From positions 2,666,001-2,730,000 of the forward strand of contig NZ_PJMQ01000001.1 in assembly GCF_002846335.1 (NCBI RefSeq): 64,000 nt of DNA, given 5' to 3'. This document shows, in pieces, positions 27,749-37,333 of this stretch; position 1 is the first letter of the stretch; every line of letters starts with the position of its first letter. The stretch is from Janthinobacterium sp. 61 (GTDB lineage Bacteria > Pseudomonadota > Gammaproteobacteria > Burkholderiales > Burkholderiaceae_D). The position numbers were made by a program, and so were the translations under genes. The notes under the pieces are model-generated. The model was not told where the DNA came from. It worked only from the letters and a program-made list of their open reading frames with translations, and did no database searches.

Positions 27749-28530
27749 GCCAGCTCATCGAACGGCGCGCGGCGCCATCCCTGCTGGGCCCCCGCAGTGC
27801 CGCCCCTGCGGTCAGCAGCCGGCATGCTGGCAGTGCCCTGCCGGACCTGATGCACGAAGGCTTTTACATGCTGTTCATGCTGAAGCACGGTTCGGCGCCC
27901 GGCGACGAACAGATCTTCATGGACCGCATCACGGCCTTCCTCGACGACTTCGAACGCGAAGCGAAAAAGATCCGCGCCGACGGCGACGATATCGAAGCGG
28001 CCAAATATGCATTCTGCGCGGCGGTCGATGAAATCATCCTGGCCTCGCCTTTCGACCTGCGCAAGCAGTGGGAGCGGCGCCCGCTGCAGCTGCTGATCTT
28101 TGGCGACCAGCTGGCGGGCGAACACTTTTTCGATCGCCTCGACGCCCTGCGCGGCAAGGGCCCCATGCGCGTGCAGGCGCTACAGGTTTTCCATATGTGT
28201 TTGTTGCTGGGATTCCAGGGCAAGTATGCGATCGACGGCGGCGAAAAACTCAGCTACCTGACGGCACGCCTGGGCGACGAGATTGCCCACATCAAGGGCA
28301 AGAGCCGTGGCTTCGCGCCGCGTGCGGAACGCCCCGACCAGGTGATCAACAAACGCGGCAGCGACGTGCCGCTGTGGGCGTTGTCGAGCTTTTTCGCCCT
28401 GCTGGCCATCTGCGCTTACCTCGGCCTGAAAACGCATCTGACGCGCAACACGCAAACGACTCTGGCCGCGTATGCAGACCTGGTCAAACTGGCGCCGCGC
28501 CCAGCACACCTGACCATCACCCTGCCCTGA
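27745..28530 (+). CDS. tssL: Type VI secretion membrane protein TssL (IcmH/DotU)
   Basis: 261 aa. The cytoplasmic domain carries AKYAFCAAVDEIILASPFDL and GEHFFDRLDALRGKGP, both DotU family motifs; a single TM (LSSFFALLAICAYLGL) lies near residue 215. There is no C-terminal peptidoglycan-binding OmpA domain, unlike long TssL forms; the OmpA-type gene next door may provide that function. Confidence 0.95.
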   Translation: MSQLIERRAAPSLLGPRSAAPAVSSRHAGSALPDLMHEGFYMLFMLKHGSAPGDEQIFMDRITAFLDDFEREAKKIRADGDDIEAAKYAFCAAVDEIILASPFDLRKQWERRPLQLLIFGDQLAGEHFFDRLDALRGKGPMRVQALQVFHMCLLLGFQGKYAIDGGEKLSYLTARLGDEIAHIKGKSRGFAPRAERPDQVINKRGSDVPLWALSSFFALLAICAYLGLKTHLTRNTQTTLAAYADLVKLAPRPAHLTITLP

Positions 28531-28648
28531 ACACCTCACAAAACCTACTGCGCGTCGGTTTAGGCGGCCTGCGATGCTCACCGTGCTCTAGCACGGTTGC
28601 GCTTCTCGACCGCCTCTCCCTTCCGCTCGCTACGGTTTTGTGAGGTGT
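28531..28648. repeat. 118-bp nested palindromic element
   Basis: Perfect 15-bp terminal inverted repeats (ACACCTCACAAAACC at 28531-28545, GGTTTTGTGAGGTGT at 28634-28648) enclose an inner AGGCGG/CCGCCT pair and a central hairpin ACCGTGCT-CT-AGCACGGT. The left arm begins at the base after the tssL stop. It has no coding capacity I can support. It could terminate both convergent units, be a REP/MITE-like element, or encode a structured RNA. Confidence 0.75.
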
Positions 28649-28657
28649 CAACCCAAT

Positions 28658-29443
28658 CTATTGCGCGATCCTGAACTCGATGCGCCGGTTTCTCGCCCGG
28701 CCATCGGCCGTGGCGTTGCTGGCCACGGGACGGTCCGGCCCCTGGCCCGACACCAGCACCGAATCGGCCCCGACGCCCTTGCTGGCCAGGTGGGCACGCA
28801 CGGCTTCGGCGCGCGCCTGACTCAGTGCCACATTGCTGGCGCGCAGGCCCGTATCGTCCGTGTGGCCGATCACCTCCACCTTGCGGCCCCGCAACTTGAG
28901 CATGACGGCAGCCATTTCGTCGAGGATGGCCAGGCCGGCCGGCGTAATGGACGCCTTGCCGCTGTCGAATTCGATGATGCGTTTATCCAGTGCAGCATCG
29001 AGCAAGCCCTGCTCGGCCTCGGCCGCCCTGACCCGCAAACCATTGCTGACGATGTAGGTGGGATTGAGGCTGGTGGCGATGTCGCTGGCGATCTGCTGGC
29101 GCTGCGCCTCGTTCGCCACCTCGCCGCGCACGCTGACGTCGTTGCCGGCTATGCTGATCTGCCCCCGTGAAATGAGCTTCAGGTTCGGCGCGATGAGCTT
29201 TTGCACGTAAGCGTTCCAGTTGGCCGGCATGGCAACGTTGCCGATGGCGATCTGGTCGACCACGCGCTCGGCGCCATACAGTTCGCGCAGTCGGGCCAGC
29301 ACGGCAGCCTTGCCCGCCTCGTCGGCCAGGGTGCCCGTGACGAGGATTTGCCCCGGCATCGGCGTCTGGGGCGCCTGGGCCTGGGCGTGGCAGGAAGTGG
29401 CTGCAGGAAGCAGCAGCGGCAGCAGGAAAATGTGTGACTTCAT
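28658..29443 (-). CDS. OmpA-family peptidoglycan-binding protein with BON-like repeats
   Basis: 261 aa with an N-terminal signal peptide (ends near SCHAQA). Two BON-like segments (about 35-85 and 88-140) precede a C-terminal OmpA-like domain (VEVIGHTDDTGLRASNVALS and NRRIEFRIAQ) that binds peptidoglycan. It is 9 bases downstream of tagF, in the tssM unit, so a role in anchoring the T6SS to the cell wall is likely (TagL-like function, different architecture). Confidence 0.88.
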   Translation of the reverse strand: MKSHIFLLPLLLPAATSCHAQAQAPQTPMPGQILVTGTLADEAGKAAVLARLRELYGAERVVDQIAIGNVAMPANWNAYVQKLIAPNLKLISRGQISIAGNDVSVRGEVANEAQRQQIASDIATSLNPTYIVSNGLRVRAAEAEQGLLDAALDKRIIEFDSGKASITPAGLAILDEMAAVMLKLRGRKVEVIGHTDDTGLRASNVALSQARAEAVRAHLASKGVGADSVLVSGQGPDRPVASNATADGRARNRRIEFRIAQ

Positions 29444-29452
29444 CGCAATCCT

Positions 29453-30433
29453 TCAGGCAAAGGTATCGGCAAACATCACGCAGGCCGAGCGCAGCGACAG
29501 CTGCTCCTGCTCCAGGCAGGCGGAAAACTGACACAGCGCCGCATCGTCTCCCAGCTGCCCGTCAACCCAGTCCAGCTGGTCGAACAGGATCAGCCTTTCG
29601 CTGCCGGCCTGCGGATCGATCAGCGCGCGCAAGCCATGCGGGTCGGCGCCGCAAAAGCCGATCACCAGTACGGGTGCCTCGTCGAGGTGGGAGAAAAACA
29701 GCGCCAGTTCGAAATCGGCCTGGCGCAGGAAAGGCGCGATCAGGTGCAGCCAGAGGCTGGCCACCAGCTCGCGCAGCTGCACGTCTTGCGGCAGCGGCAG
29801 CACCAGGCTTTTCTCCAGGCGCGGCAAGCCGCTGTGGCGCACCGGCTGCAGCAGCAGGCCCAGGCCCAGCAGCAATTCGCGCACCGTCACCGGAAACGCG
29901 GGCGAGGCCAGCATCGCCTGCAAGTCATGCACGGTCTGCGCCTGCAAGAAGGCGGATAACCGCGCCGCATGGCCAGGCGCGGCCGGTTCGACTTCGACCA
30001 CATTGCCGGCCAGCGCCAGCAAGGCCGGTCCGGGTTCGTCGCTGGCCACGATGCCCTGCGACAGCTGCTCCACCTGCTGCCACAGCGGCGCCAGCACCAG
30101 CGGGCTGCAAGCGACGAAGGCTTCGGCGTCATCGACTTCCAGCGCGCCCATGGCCATGAAGGGAAACCGCCGCTGCGACTGGTCATTGCTCGCTTCCAGG
30201 CGCCCGGCGATGGCGCGCCGGCTGCGCGTGCCGACGAAGGCAAAGCGCAGCGGCGGCAAGGCATCGTAATTGAGCTTCCAGCGCGGGTTCACCGTCAGGG
30301 CATTCATGACCTGCGCCAGCCAGTCGTCAAGCAGCTGCACCAGCGCGTGATTGTCGCAAGCCTTGATGAAATCGCCGCGCGCGGGGATCTTGCCGAAGTA
30401 CCCGAGACGCACCTGTTGCGCCGCGCGCCTCAT
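29453..30433 (-). CDS. tagF: Type VI secretion accessory protein TagF
   Basis: 326 aa. The N-terminus LGYFGKIPARGDFIKA is the signature of TagF/ImpM. In Pseudomonas TagF is a post-translational repressor of T6SS assembly acting with the TagQRST/PpkA/PppA pathway; no kinase or phosphatase of that pathway is in this window. Its ATG overlaps the tssM stop by 4 bases, indicating coupling. Confidence 0.93.
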   Translation of the reverse strand: MRRAAQQVRLGYFGKIPARGDFIKACDNHALVQLLDDWLAQVMNALTVNPRWKLNYDALPPLRFAFVGTRSRRAIAGRLEASNDQSQRRFPFMAMGALEVDDAEAFVACSPLVLAPLWQQVEQLSQGIVASDEPGPALLALAGNVVEVEPAAPGHAARLSAFLQAQTVHDLQAMLASPAFPVTVRELLLGLGLLLQPVRHSGLPRLEKSLVLPLPQDVQLRELVASLWLHLIAPFLRQADFELALFFSHLDEAPVLVIGFCGADPHGLRALIDPQAGSERLILFDQLDWVDGQLGDDAALCQFSACLEQEQLSLRSACVMFADTFA

Positions 30434-33400
30434 GGCGAAACTCCCGCTGCAGCTACAGCAACGGCGGCAATGGCTGGCGGGGGTGCTGGCGTGCCGACGA
30501 TGGTCTCGGGCAGCTGCATGCCGCGAAACCCCTGCTCCTGCACCGCCGCAGTCCCACCCGCGCCCGCGCCTGTCGTTTCGGCGCTGCTGGTGATTTTCAG
30601 GTCGACCGCCACGGCCACCTCGCCGCGCACCCAGCGCAGTTCGAACACGCCGCCATCCTTGCGCTTCTTGGTGGCCGCATCGATCATGCGCTTCAAGCCG
30701 AATTGCCCCGGTTCGTTGAACAGCTCCAGCGTGCGCCCGTCAAAGGTGACGGCGGTGATGCGCGCGCCCTGGAGGCCCGCCGCGCCTTGCGGGCCGGGAT
30801 GGACCATGTTCGTCCACTGCGCCGGCGTGTTGCGGTAGCGCAGCTGCTGGCCGTCGATCTCCACCGTGTACTCCAGGGTGCCGGGCGCGGGCGACGGCTG
30901 GATCTGGAACACGGTTTGCGCCACGCTGGAGGTGGCCGCCACGCCACCCGCGCCCAGCGGCGCAATCCAGCCGGGGAAGCGCGCCACCACTTGCGGCGAC
31001 AGGCTGATGCCCATGTCGGCCCAGGTGCGCGGCGCCAGCACGTCGCCGCGCCGCACCACCAGGGGGCCCATGGAGGTGGTGACGAATTTTGCCACCAAGC
31101 CTTCAGGACCGAAGTACTGGCCGATCTCCAGGCTGCTCGCCTCGATGCGCGCGCCTGGGGAAAACGGATATTTATTGGCCAGCGATTTCTGGAACGGTTC
31201 ATATACCTGCGCCGCCCAGGTCTTGTTGATATCGAGTTCGGCCGGTGCGACGATGACGGCAAAAGTCTGCATCAATGGCCGTACGAGGATGGGTCGTATG
31301 GCCTGTTTTTGCGCGTCGCTCATCCCCGTGAGCATCTGCTCGTCGACCAGCTTCAGGGCGTCGGCCAGTTCGGAACCGCTGCCTTCCAGGGTCTGCTGCA
31401 TGAACTGGCGCGCGCCCGGTCCCGCGTCGCCCTGGTTCTTCAGCAAGTTCAAACGACTGCGCAGTTTCGACAGCGCCTCCAGATACGCGCGCATCAACGA
31501 GGCATTGTTGTCCCTGGCCGCCACCAGCTTGCCCACGCCGGCAAATTCGCGCCCCACGGGACCCATGGGTTTGTCCAGTCGGGCCGGGTCGATCTGCGCA
31601 TTCATTCCCGGATTGGCCGTCAGCTGCGATGGCGCACGGCGCAGCACCGTTTCCTTGAACCAGGCGATGATGCCCCGCTCGGCCTTGCGCAACTGCGCAT
31701 TTTGCAGGGCAGGATTGTCCCACGAGGTTTCCTCGTAAATGGTCGTCAGCAGTTTGGCAATCGGCGACGCTTGCGGGTCACCCAGGCGGTTCATCGCCTG
31801 CACGGCGCCGTCAAAGCCCTTCAGATCGGCGACAGCGACGCCCTGCACGAATTTTTGCCACTCGCGCGCGTAGTCGGCCTTGTACATGGCCACCAGGTTT
31901 TTCTCGATCTGCTCTGGGCTGCCTTCCAGGGTCAGGTCGTCGGTGGAAGCGCTTTTCAGCACCCAGTCGGCGCTTTGCAGTTCGTGGTTGGCAGCGCCGC
32001 GAAACGCGCCCTCGACGAACTTTTCCCACGCCTGGCGCGTAAAGGCGCCGGAGACGGCGTAACTGCCCGCCAGCAGTGCCTGATCCTGTTCGCCGACGAT
32101 GCGCGCCACCGTCATGCCGGGAAAGCGCGTCGAAGCGCGCGCGCGAATGTCGGCATACACGCGCTCGCGCGCCGGCATGCCCTGCACCACGCGGCGCAGG
32201 TTTTCGCGTGCCTGGTCGACCAGCGCCAGCTTCTGCTCGATGCGCGGCCAGGACGGGTCGCCAATTTGCGCCAGGTAAAACGTCAGTAGCCGCTCGGCGC
32301 TGCGTATCATCTGTTCGCGCGGCATGGCGCCGCGGTTGCCTTCCAGCCAGGCGCGCCAGAAACGCGTCAGCTGGTCGTTCAGGTGGCTGCTCTCGGCATG
32401 CGTCTTATCGGCCAGCATCAGATAGGTTTTCAGCGCGTTGTAGGCATCTTCCACGTTCGTCGGCGACGCGGCCTGGTACTGGAACGATCGCGCGGCCGGT
32501 GAAGTGGCCGGGGCGGCGGCCGGCGTCTGCGGCGTGCGCGCCGCTGGCTGTAGCTGGTCGGCGCTGGCGTTCATCTCGAACAGCAAGGCTTCCAGCGCGC
32601 CCGCCACGGGGACCAGCATGACCTGGCGCGCGCCGGCAAAGTATTCTTCGCGCAGCTTGCGCTCAAGCAGATCGCCCTGGTACAGGCCCAGGCGCAATGA
32701 CCAGGGCCGTTGCGTGCGATACGCTTCCAGCTGCTCTATGCGGTCCTGCAAGATCTCCAGCGCTTCCAGGCGCGACTGCAAATCCAGGCGCCGCTCCTGC
32801 AGCTTCACCACTTTGTTTAAATCGGCCTCCACGTTGGCAACCAACTGGCGGTTGCCCAGGTAAGACCAGCTCCAGCCACCCAGGCAGGCGCCCAGCGACA
32901 CCGTGGCGGCAAAGAACACGGCGTACTTGAAGCGCAGCTTGGCGCGGTTGGCATAGTTGGCCACCAAATGCTTGTCGGCAAAAATCACTTTGCGGAACAA
33001 CTCCAGCAGGAAATAACCATGTTGGCGCGCACCTGCGGGCAGCAAGGCCGGGGTTGGCGCGTAGGCCAGGTCGAAGCGGCGCGCCACCTGCTGCGAGGAA
33101 GCACTGACTGGCTCGCCCTCCTGCAGCGCGCTGGTGAAATAGAAGCCGCGGAACACGGGCTGGAACTGGAACGGGTTTTCCTCGAACAGGGTGGCGATGA
33201 AGGCGCGCAGGGCCGGCTTGATGGCGGTAAATTCCAGCGGGAAGGTAAACACGCCGGGCGCCATCGTCTTGCGTTGCCGGTGCGCCATGTTAGCCAGGCT
33301 CAGCTCCGTCAAGCCATCGTGCAATTCATCGAAACTCTGGTCGAAAAACGCCAGCAAGTCGGCCGTGGGCAGCTTGCGCTGATAAGGCATGGTGGCGCCC

Positions 33401-34257
33401 CAGACGCGCTCGCGCTCGCTACGCTCGGCATCGGCAAAAAACTCTGTGAAGCCGGCGATCAGATCCGCCTTGGTAAACACGATGTACAGGGGTGCGAACA
33501 CTTCCAGGCGTTCGATGACGTCCTGCACGCGCTTGCGCAGGCTGCGCGCCAGTTGCATGCCCACGTCGGGGTCACCTTTCAATTCGTCGATGCTGACAGC
33601 AATGAGGATGCCGTTGATGGGTGCCTTGCGCCGGTATTTTTTCAGCAAGTCGAGAAAACCGAACCACTCCCCACGGTGCTCGTCGACGACGCAGTAGCGT
33701 CCCGCCGTGTCGAGCACGATGCCATCCGTGGTGAAAAACCAGTCGCAGTTGCGCGTGCCGCCCACGCCTTGTACGATCTTGCCATCGGCGAAAGGGAACT
33801 GCAGGCCCGAATGCAGGATGGCGCTGCTCTTGCCGGCGGCCGGATTGCCAATGATCATGTACCACGGCAATTCGTAGAGAGCGGCAGCGCCAGATTTGAG
33901 GCCCAGCTTGGACGTCTTGATGGTCTCGATGGCGGCCAGCATGCCCGTGCGCACGGCGTCGAGTTCGCCATGCTGGGTGCTGCTGGGCGTCGAGACCGAG
34001 GCCGCTTGCGCGGCGGCGATCTCGGCCTCGTTGAGGATGGCTTGCCCCAACGCCTGGGCATTGCGCCGTGCGCGGCGCCGGCGCCACAGCCACAGGCCAA
34101 GCCAGGTGACAAAGGCCAGCAGCAACAGGGCAAGCGCCCAGATCAGCGCCACTTCCAGCACCTCGGCGCCCAGGTACAGGAACACGGCCAGCGCCACGAA
34201 GCCGAGGATGGTCAGATGGCGGCTATCGGTGAGGAAATGCCAGATTCGTCGCAGCAT
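30430..34257 (-). CDS. tssM: Type VI secretion membrane protein TssM (IcmF)
   Basis: 1275 aa. Two N-terminal TM helices (about 10-60), a cytoplasmic GTPase-like domain with intact Walker A GNPAAGKS at 137-144, a third TM near 440 and a large periplasmic domain that contacts TssJ. ATG 34257 (MLRRIWHF) is chosen; an in-frame TTG 24 bases upstream gives a longer variant. No strong RBS precedes either. It heads a minus-strand unit with tagF and the ompA-like gene. Confidence 0.96.
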   Translation of the reverse strand: MLRRIWHFLTDSRHLTILGFVALAVFLYLGAEVLEVALIWALALLLLAFVTWLGLWLWRRRRARRNAQALGQAILNEAEIAAAQAASVSTPSSTQHGELDAVRTGMLAAIETIKTSKLGLKSGAAALYELPWYMIIGNPAAGKSSAILHSGLQFPFADGKIVQGVGGTRNCDWFFTTDGIVLDTAGRYCVVDEHRGEWFGFLDLLKKYRRKAPINGILIAVSIDELKGDPDVGMQLARSLRKRVQDVIERLEVFAPLYIVFTKADLIAGFTEFFADAERSERERVWGATMPYQRKLPTADLLAFFDQSFDELHDGLTELSLANMAHRQRKTMAPGVFTFPLEFTAIKPALRAFIATLFEENPFQFQPVFRGFYFTSALQEGEPVSASSQQVARRFDLAYAPTPALLPAGARQHGYFLLELFRKVIFADKHLVANYANRAKLRFKYAVFFAATVSLGACLGGWSWSYLGNRQLVANVEADLNKVVKLQERRLDLQSRLEALEILQDRIEQLEAYRTQRPWSLRLGLYQGDLLERKLREEYFAGARQVMLVPVAGALEALLFEMNASADQLQPAARTPQTPAAAPATSPAARSFQYQAASPTNVEDAYNALKTYLMLADKTHAESSHLNDQLTRFWRAWLEGNRGAMPREQMIRSAERLLTFYLAQIGDPSWPRIEQKLALVDQARENLRRVVQGMPARERVYADIRARASTRFPGMTVARIVGEQDQALLAGSYAVSGAFTRQAWEKFVEGAFRGAANHELQSADWVLKSASTDDLTLEGSPEQIEKNLVAMYKADYAREWQKFVQGVAVADLKGFDGAVQAMNRLGDPQASPIAKLLTTIYEETSWDNPALQNAQLRKAERGIIAWFKETVLRRAPSQLTANPGMNAQIDPARLDKPMGPVGREFAGVGKLVAARDNNASLMRAYLEALSKLRSRLNLLKNQGDAGPGARQFMQQTLEGSGSELADALKLVDEQMLTGMSDAQKQAIRPILVRPLMQTFAVIVAPAELDINKTWAAQVYEPFQKSLANKYPFSPGARIEASSLEIGQYFGPEGLVAKFVTTSMGPLVVRRGDVLAPRTWADMGISLSPQVVARFPGWIAPLGAGGVAATSSVAQTVFQIQPSPAPGTLEYTVEIDGQQLRYRNTPAQWTNMVHPGPQGAAGLQGARITAVTFDGRTLELFNEPGQFGLKRMIDAATKKRKDGGVFELRWVRGEVAVAVDLKITSSAETTGAGAGGTAAVQEQGFRGMQLPETIVGTPAPPPAIAAVAVAAAGVSP

Positions 34258-34474
34258 GATGAGCCCAGGGTGAGGTCGCAAAACATGAGGAACGCCGCCG
34301 CGTAACTAGGCGGATTCGCCCCATCCTGACAGCAATGCGGCGCGCCTTTGTTGACATAGGACAAGTACCAGACGCCAGCGCACGGCGGGCGCTGGCGTGC
34401 CATTGACGCTGCGCAAGCAAGCTTGCAGCTGTGAAAATAAAGCCGCGCTGCGGCGCTAGAATGGCTGGCGCTGC

Positions 34475-35314
34475 TTACTTGCCCAGCACGCGCGGTTGCG
34501 GCAATTCCGTGTGGCCAAAATCCATCATGGTCCAGCGCCCGCCCCAGCGCAGGCCCACCGATTCGGCCGTCACGCCATACAAACGGTAGCCGCGCATGGC
34601 CCAGGCATTTTTTTCAGAAAGGATGAGTTTTCCTTCATGCATGAATGCGCAATCGGCGGCCAGGCCATACTGGTGATAGCTTTGAAACGCCCTGGCGTTG
34701 GTCACGTTCGGGCCGGCCGCCGCCAGCTGGTCCTGGCGCGCGGGGCTGCGATAGCCTTCCAGCAAGACCATCTCGTAGCCATGCACGTCCTTCATGATCT
34801 TGAAGACCAGCAGCAGGCGCTGCGCGTAGTCGTGGTCGAGCAATTGCCAGTTGCGGCTGGCGCCGCCCAGCAGCGGGCGCAGCTGCGTCACTTCCGCCGT
34901 GGAAAACAGCAGCGGCGGCAGGCTCAAAGGCGGCACCAGCTGCTCGCCTTTCAGCAAATCGCTGACCTGGTCGTTGATGACATGTTGCCGGTCAGCATAG
35001 CCGCGCAGGGCGATGTGATTGCTGGACAGCCACGCCAGCAAGGGCGGCACGATGACCACCACGCTACCTGCCAGACTCAGCCAGCGATGCCGCAACAGCA
35101 GCTGCCAGGCATGCGCCATGCCCGAGCCCGTACGCCGCTGCATGCGCTGCCATTGCGCGCCGCTGCCGCCCTTCAGATGCTGCGCGCGACGCTGCATGCG
35201 CCAACCCAGATTGACGAGCGTGTGCAGCACGATGGCGCGGCCGCCGGGAAACAGCAGCAGCCAGCAGGCAAAACAGGCCAGCAGGAAATACATCAGGACC
35301 AGGGCGACGAACAT
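34475..35314 (-). CDS. Membrane-anchored M15 peptidase (TagX-like)
   Basis: 279 aa. Two N-terminal hydrophobic helices (about 3-30 and 80-97) anchor a periplasmic M15 domain: SYHQYGLAADCAF supplies the zinc His and Asp and MMDFGHTELPQ the second His. The family comprises D,D- and L,D-endopeptidases of peptidoglycan. TagX, an M15 enzyme needed for T6SS assembly in Acinetobacter, is the functional analogue suggested by position beside tssM; direct orthology is not shown. Confidence 0.85.
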   Translation of the reverse strand: MFVALVLMYFLLACFACWLLLFPGGRAIVLHTLVNLGWRMQRRAQHLKGGSGAQWQRMQRRTGSGMAHAWQLLLRHRWLSLAGSVVVIVPPLLAWLSSNHIALRGYADRQHVINDQVSDLLKGEQLVPPLSLPPLLFSTAEVTQLRPLLGGASRNWQLLDHDYAQRLLLVFKIMKDVHGYEMVLLEGYRSPARQDQLAAAGPNVTNARAFQSYHQYGLAADCAFMHEGKLILSEKNAWAMRGYRLYGVTAESVGLRWGGRWTMMDFGHTELPQPRVLGK

Positions 35315-35453
35315 GGGGCGCTCCGTGACAGGGATGGGCGTGGGCCGGACAGCAATTTCCCGGCCGTATTGCTAGATCGTAGGCGTCCGCGGTCCGCATG
35401 AGCGCGGTTTACATCAAGGTCAGTCGAGTTTGATCCACTGTGGAGGTGATATT

Positions 35454-36137
35454 TTGTCTTTATTGAAAACCGGGGAGTGCCAGGCGTGCGGTCCTGACCT
35501 GCTGAGCAAGGCTGGCGTGGCTGACGTGCACATCGAAGGCAAGGGCATCCTGTCGCAGCTCGAACACGGCGTCGCCGCGCCTGTGGCCAGACCCGCCCTG
35601 CGCTGGCGCCCAGGACGGTGGCACTGGGCCGCTGCTGCGCTGTGCCTGGCGGTGCTGATTACGGCCGTGCTCGCTTATGACACGACCATCGTGCCCCTGC
35701 CGGCAGCACCCGCCACGGCTATGACGGCGCCCGTAATGCCAGCGCCAACGGTACTGCCGCTTGCCGTGCAAGCGGCCACCATCGTCAATACGGCGGCCCC
35801 GCCCTTGCCTGCGGCGTCCGCCACGGCAGCAAGCGCAAACGCGCCGCACAAGACGCCGCCACCCATGCGCCAGGCGGCCGCGCGTCCACAGGGGGCGAGG
35901 CCGGCCGCCGCGCCCGGCGACAGCGACGTCGCCTTGCTGACGGCGATGGTCGCCCATGCGCACCGGCAAGAATCCACGGTGGCGCCCGTGCGCGACGTGG
36001 TGCTGCGCCAGCAGGAACAGGAGAAGGAAACGGCGGAACTCTTGCAGCGCTGTCAGCAGCTGGGCCTGATCGAAGGCATGCTGTGCCGTTCGCGCATCTG
36101 TTCGGGCCGCTGGGACAGCGATCCCGCCTGCCATTGA
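35454..36137 (+). CDS. Single-pass membrane protein of unknown function beside the T6SS
   Basis: 227 aa, not recognised. It starts at TTG 35454 behind a textbook Shine-Dalgarno GGAGGTGAT; the frame is open to 35430 but without an RBS. A short cytoplasmic N-terminus with C-x2-C (GECQACG) precedes one TM (HWAAAALCLAVLITAVLAY, about residue 63-80), then an Ala/Pro-rich linker and a C-terminal region with four more Cys (RCQQLG, LCRSRICS, ACH). Divergent from the M15 gene, it may be T6SS-related. Confidence 0.7.
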   Translation: MSLLKTGECQACGPDLLSKAGVADVHIEGKGILSQLEHGVAAPVARPALRWRPGRWHWAAAALCLAVLITAVLAYDTTIVPLPAAPATAMTAPVMPAPTVLPLAVQAATIVNTAAPPLPAASATAASANAPHKTPPPMRQAAARPQGARPAAAPGDSDVALLTAMVAHAHRQESTVAPVRDVVLRQQEQEKETAELLQRCQQLGLIEGMLCRSRICSGRWDSDPACH

Positions 36138-36206
36138 GCGCCCGCGCGCCCAGTAACATGTCAGGCGCGCTCGGACACTCGCGTCAGCTTGCGGTCCCGT
36201 GGCCCG

Positions 36207-36998
36207 TCAGCCTGCCTTCGGGTGAGTGGCCGCGTCCATGCGGCCTTGCAAAAAGCCTTCCATCAGCGCCAGCAATGCCTGCGGCTGTTCCTGGTGCGGT
36301 GTATGGCCGCATTGCTCGACGATGGCGGGTACGGCGTTGAGCGCCTGCGCCACGATGGTGTCGACCTGGGCCGCGCTGCCGTACTGGTCCTCGCTGCCCT
36401 GCACCACCAGCGCCGGACATTCGACGGATGGCAGCAGGTATTCGATGTTCCAGAACTGGAATCCATAGCTGAGCCAAGTATGCGACCAGGCCTTGAAGAT
36501 GGCTTCCGTCTTGTCGCCATGGTATTTCGCCAGTGCGCGCAGCTTGCCCGCGCCAAACGCCGCGTCCGCCACACGGATGCCATCGAGCGTGATGCCTTCG
36601 ACAAACACGTGCGCCGCTTCGGTGATGATGCCGCGCAAGCGCGGCGGCTGCTGCGCCGCGTAAATGAGGGCGATGCTGCCGCCATCGGAGTGGCCGACAA
36701 GAAAATGGTCCTGCCCCGGCAGCAGTGCAGCGAGCACTTGAGGCAGCTCGCACAGCGCGTAGTCGTGCAAATAATGGAGTTGGCGGCGCGCCTCCAGCGG
36801 CGACGATTGCCCATAGCCGTGGCGGTCATACAGCAAGCCGCGGCAGCCCGTCGCCTGGCATAGCTGCGCGGGGAAATCTTTCCACATCGCACAACAGCCG
36901 AGCCCCTCGTGCAGGAATACCAGGCAGGGCTTGGCGGGGTCGCCTTCGATCAATTCGTAATAGATATCTGTTTCGGCACTCAGGTTCAGTATCGGCAT
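36207..36998 (-). CDS. Alpha/beta hydrolase
   Basis: 263 aa. Oxyanion region CLVFLHEGLGCCAMWKDFP, nucleophile elbow GHSDGG, acid in QGSEDQYG and His in EQCGHTPHQEQP give a complete catalytic triad. No signal peptide, so cytoplasmic. The substrate is unknown. It is a single gene; the start ATG 36998 lacks a strong RBS. Confidence 0.88.
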   Translation of the reverse strand: MPILNLSAETDIYYELIEGDPAKPCLVFLHEGLGCCAMWKDFPAQLCQATGCRGLLYDRHGYGQSSPLEARRQLHYLHDYALCELPQVLAALLPGQDHFLVGHSDGGSIALIYAAQQPPRLRGIITEAAHVFVEGITLDGIRVADAAFGAGKLRALAKYHGDKTEAIFKAWSHTWLSYGFQFWNIEYLLPSVECPALVVQGSEDQYGSAAQVDTIVAQALNAVPAIVEQCGHTPHQEQPQALLALMEGFLQGRMDAATHPKAG

Positions 36999-37333
36999 GG
37001 GCTAGGCTCGCAACGGGTTGCGTATCGACAGGTCGGCTGCGCCTATTGTGCCATTGTCCTGCCCGGCATGCGTGGTGCCCCCCAAAAATAGCCTGCGGGA
37101 AAAGATCTTGCCACTTGCCTGCAAGGTGTTTGCGCCAGCACAAATGAGCGCCGTTTTGCATGGCCAGATCACGCCTTTTTGCTAGCTTGCGGGCCTAGAA
37201 TTCATCTCTGCACTCTCGGAGCAGACGGCTACCTTATCAGCCAGGACGTGACACTGGCCGTCACGGCAACAGATAGGGCGTCTTGCCGCACGACGTCAGG
37301 CGCGGCGTCCAAACTATTAATCAGGAGCGCATC
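36999..37333. other. Intergenic region before the 127-aa gene
   Basis: 335 bases without a supported gene. It holds the divergent upstream regions of the hydrolase and of the 127-aa gene, and ends with CAGGAG, the RBS of the latter. I see no clear hairpin, tRNA or sigma-70 pair that I can defend. Confidence 0.6.
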
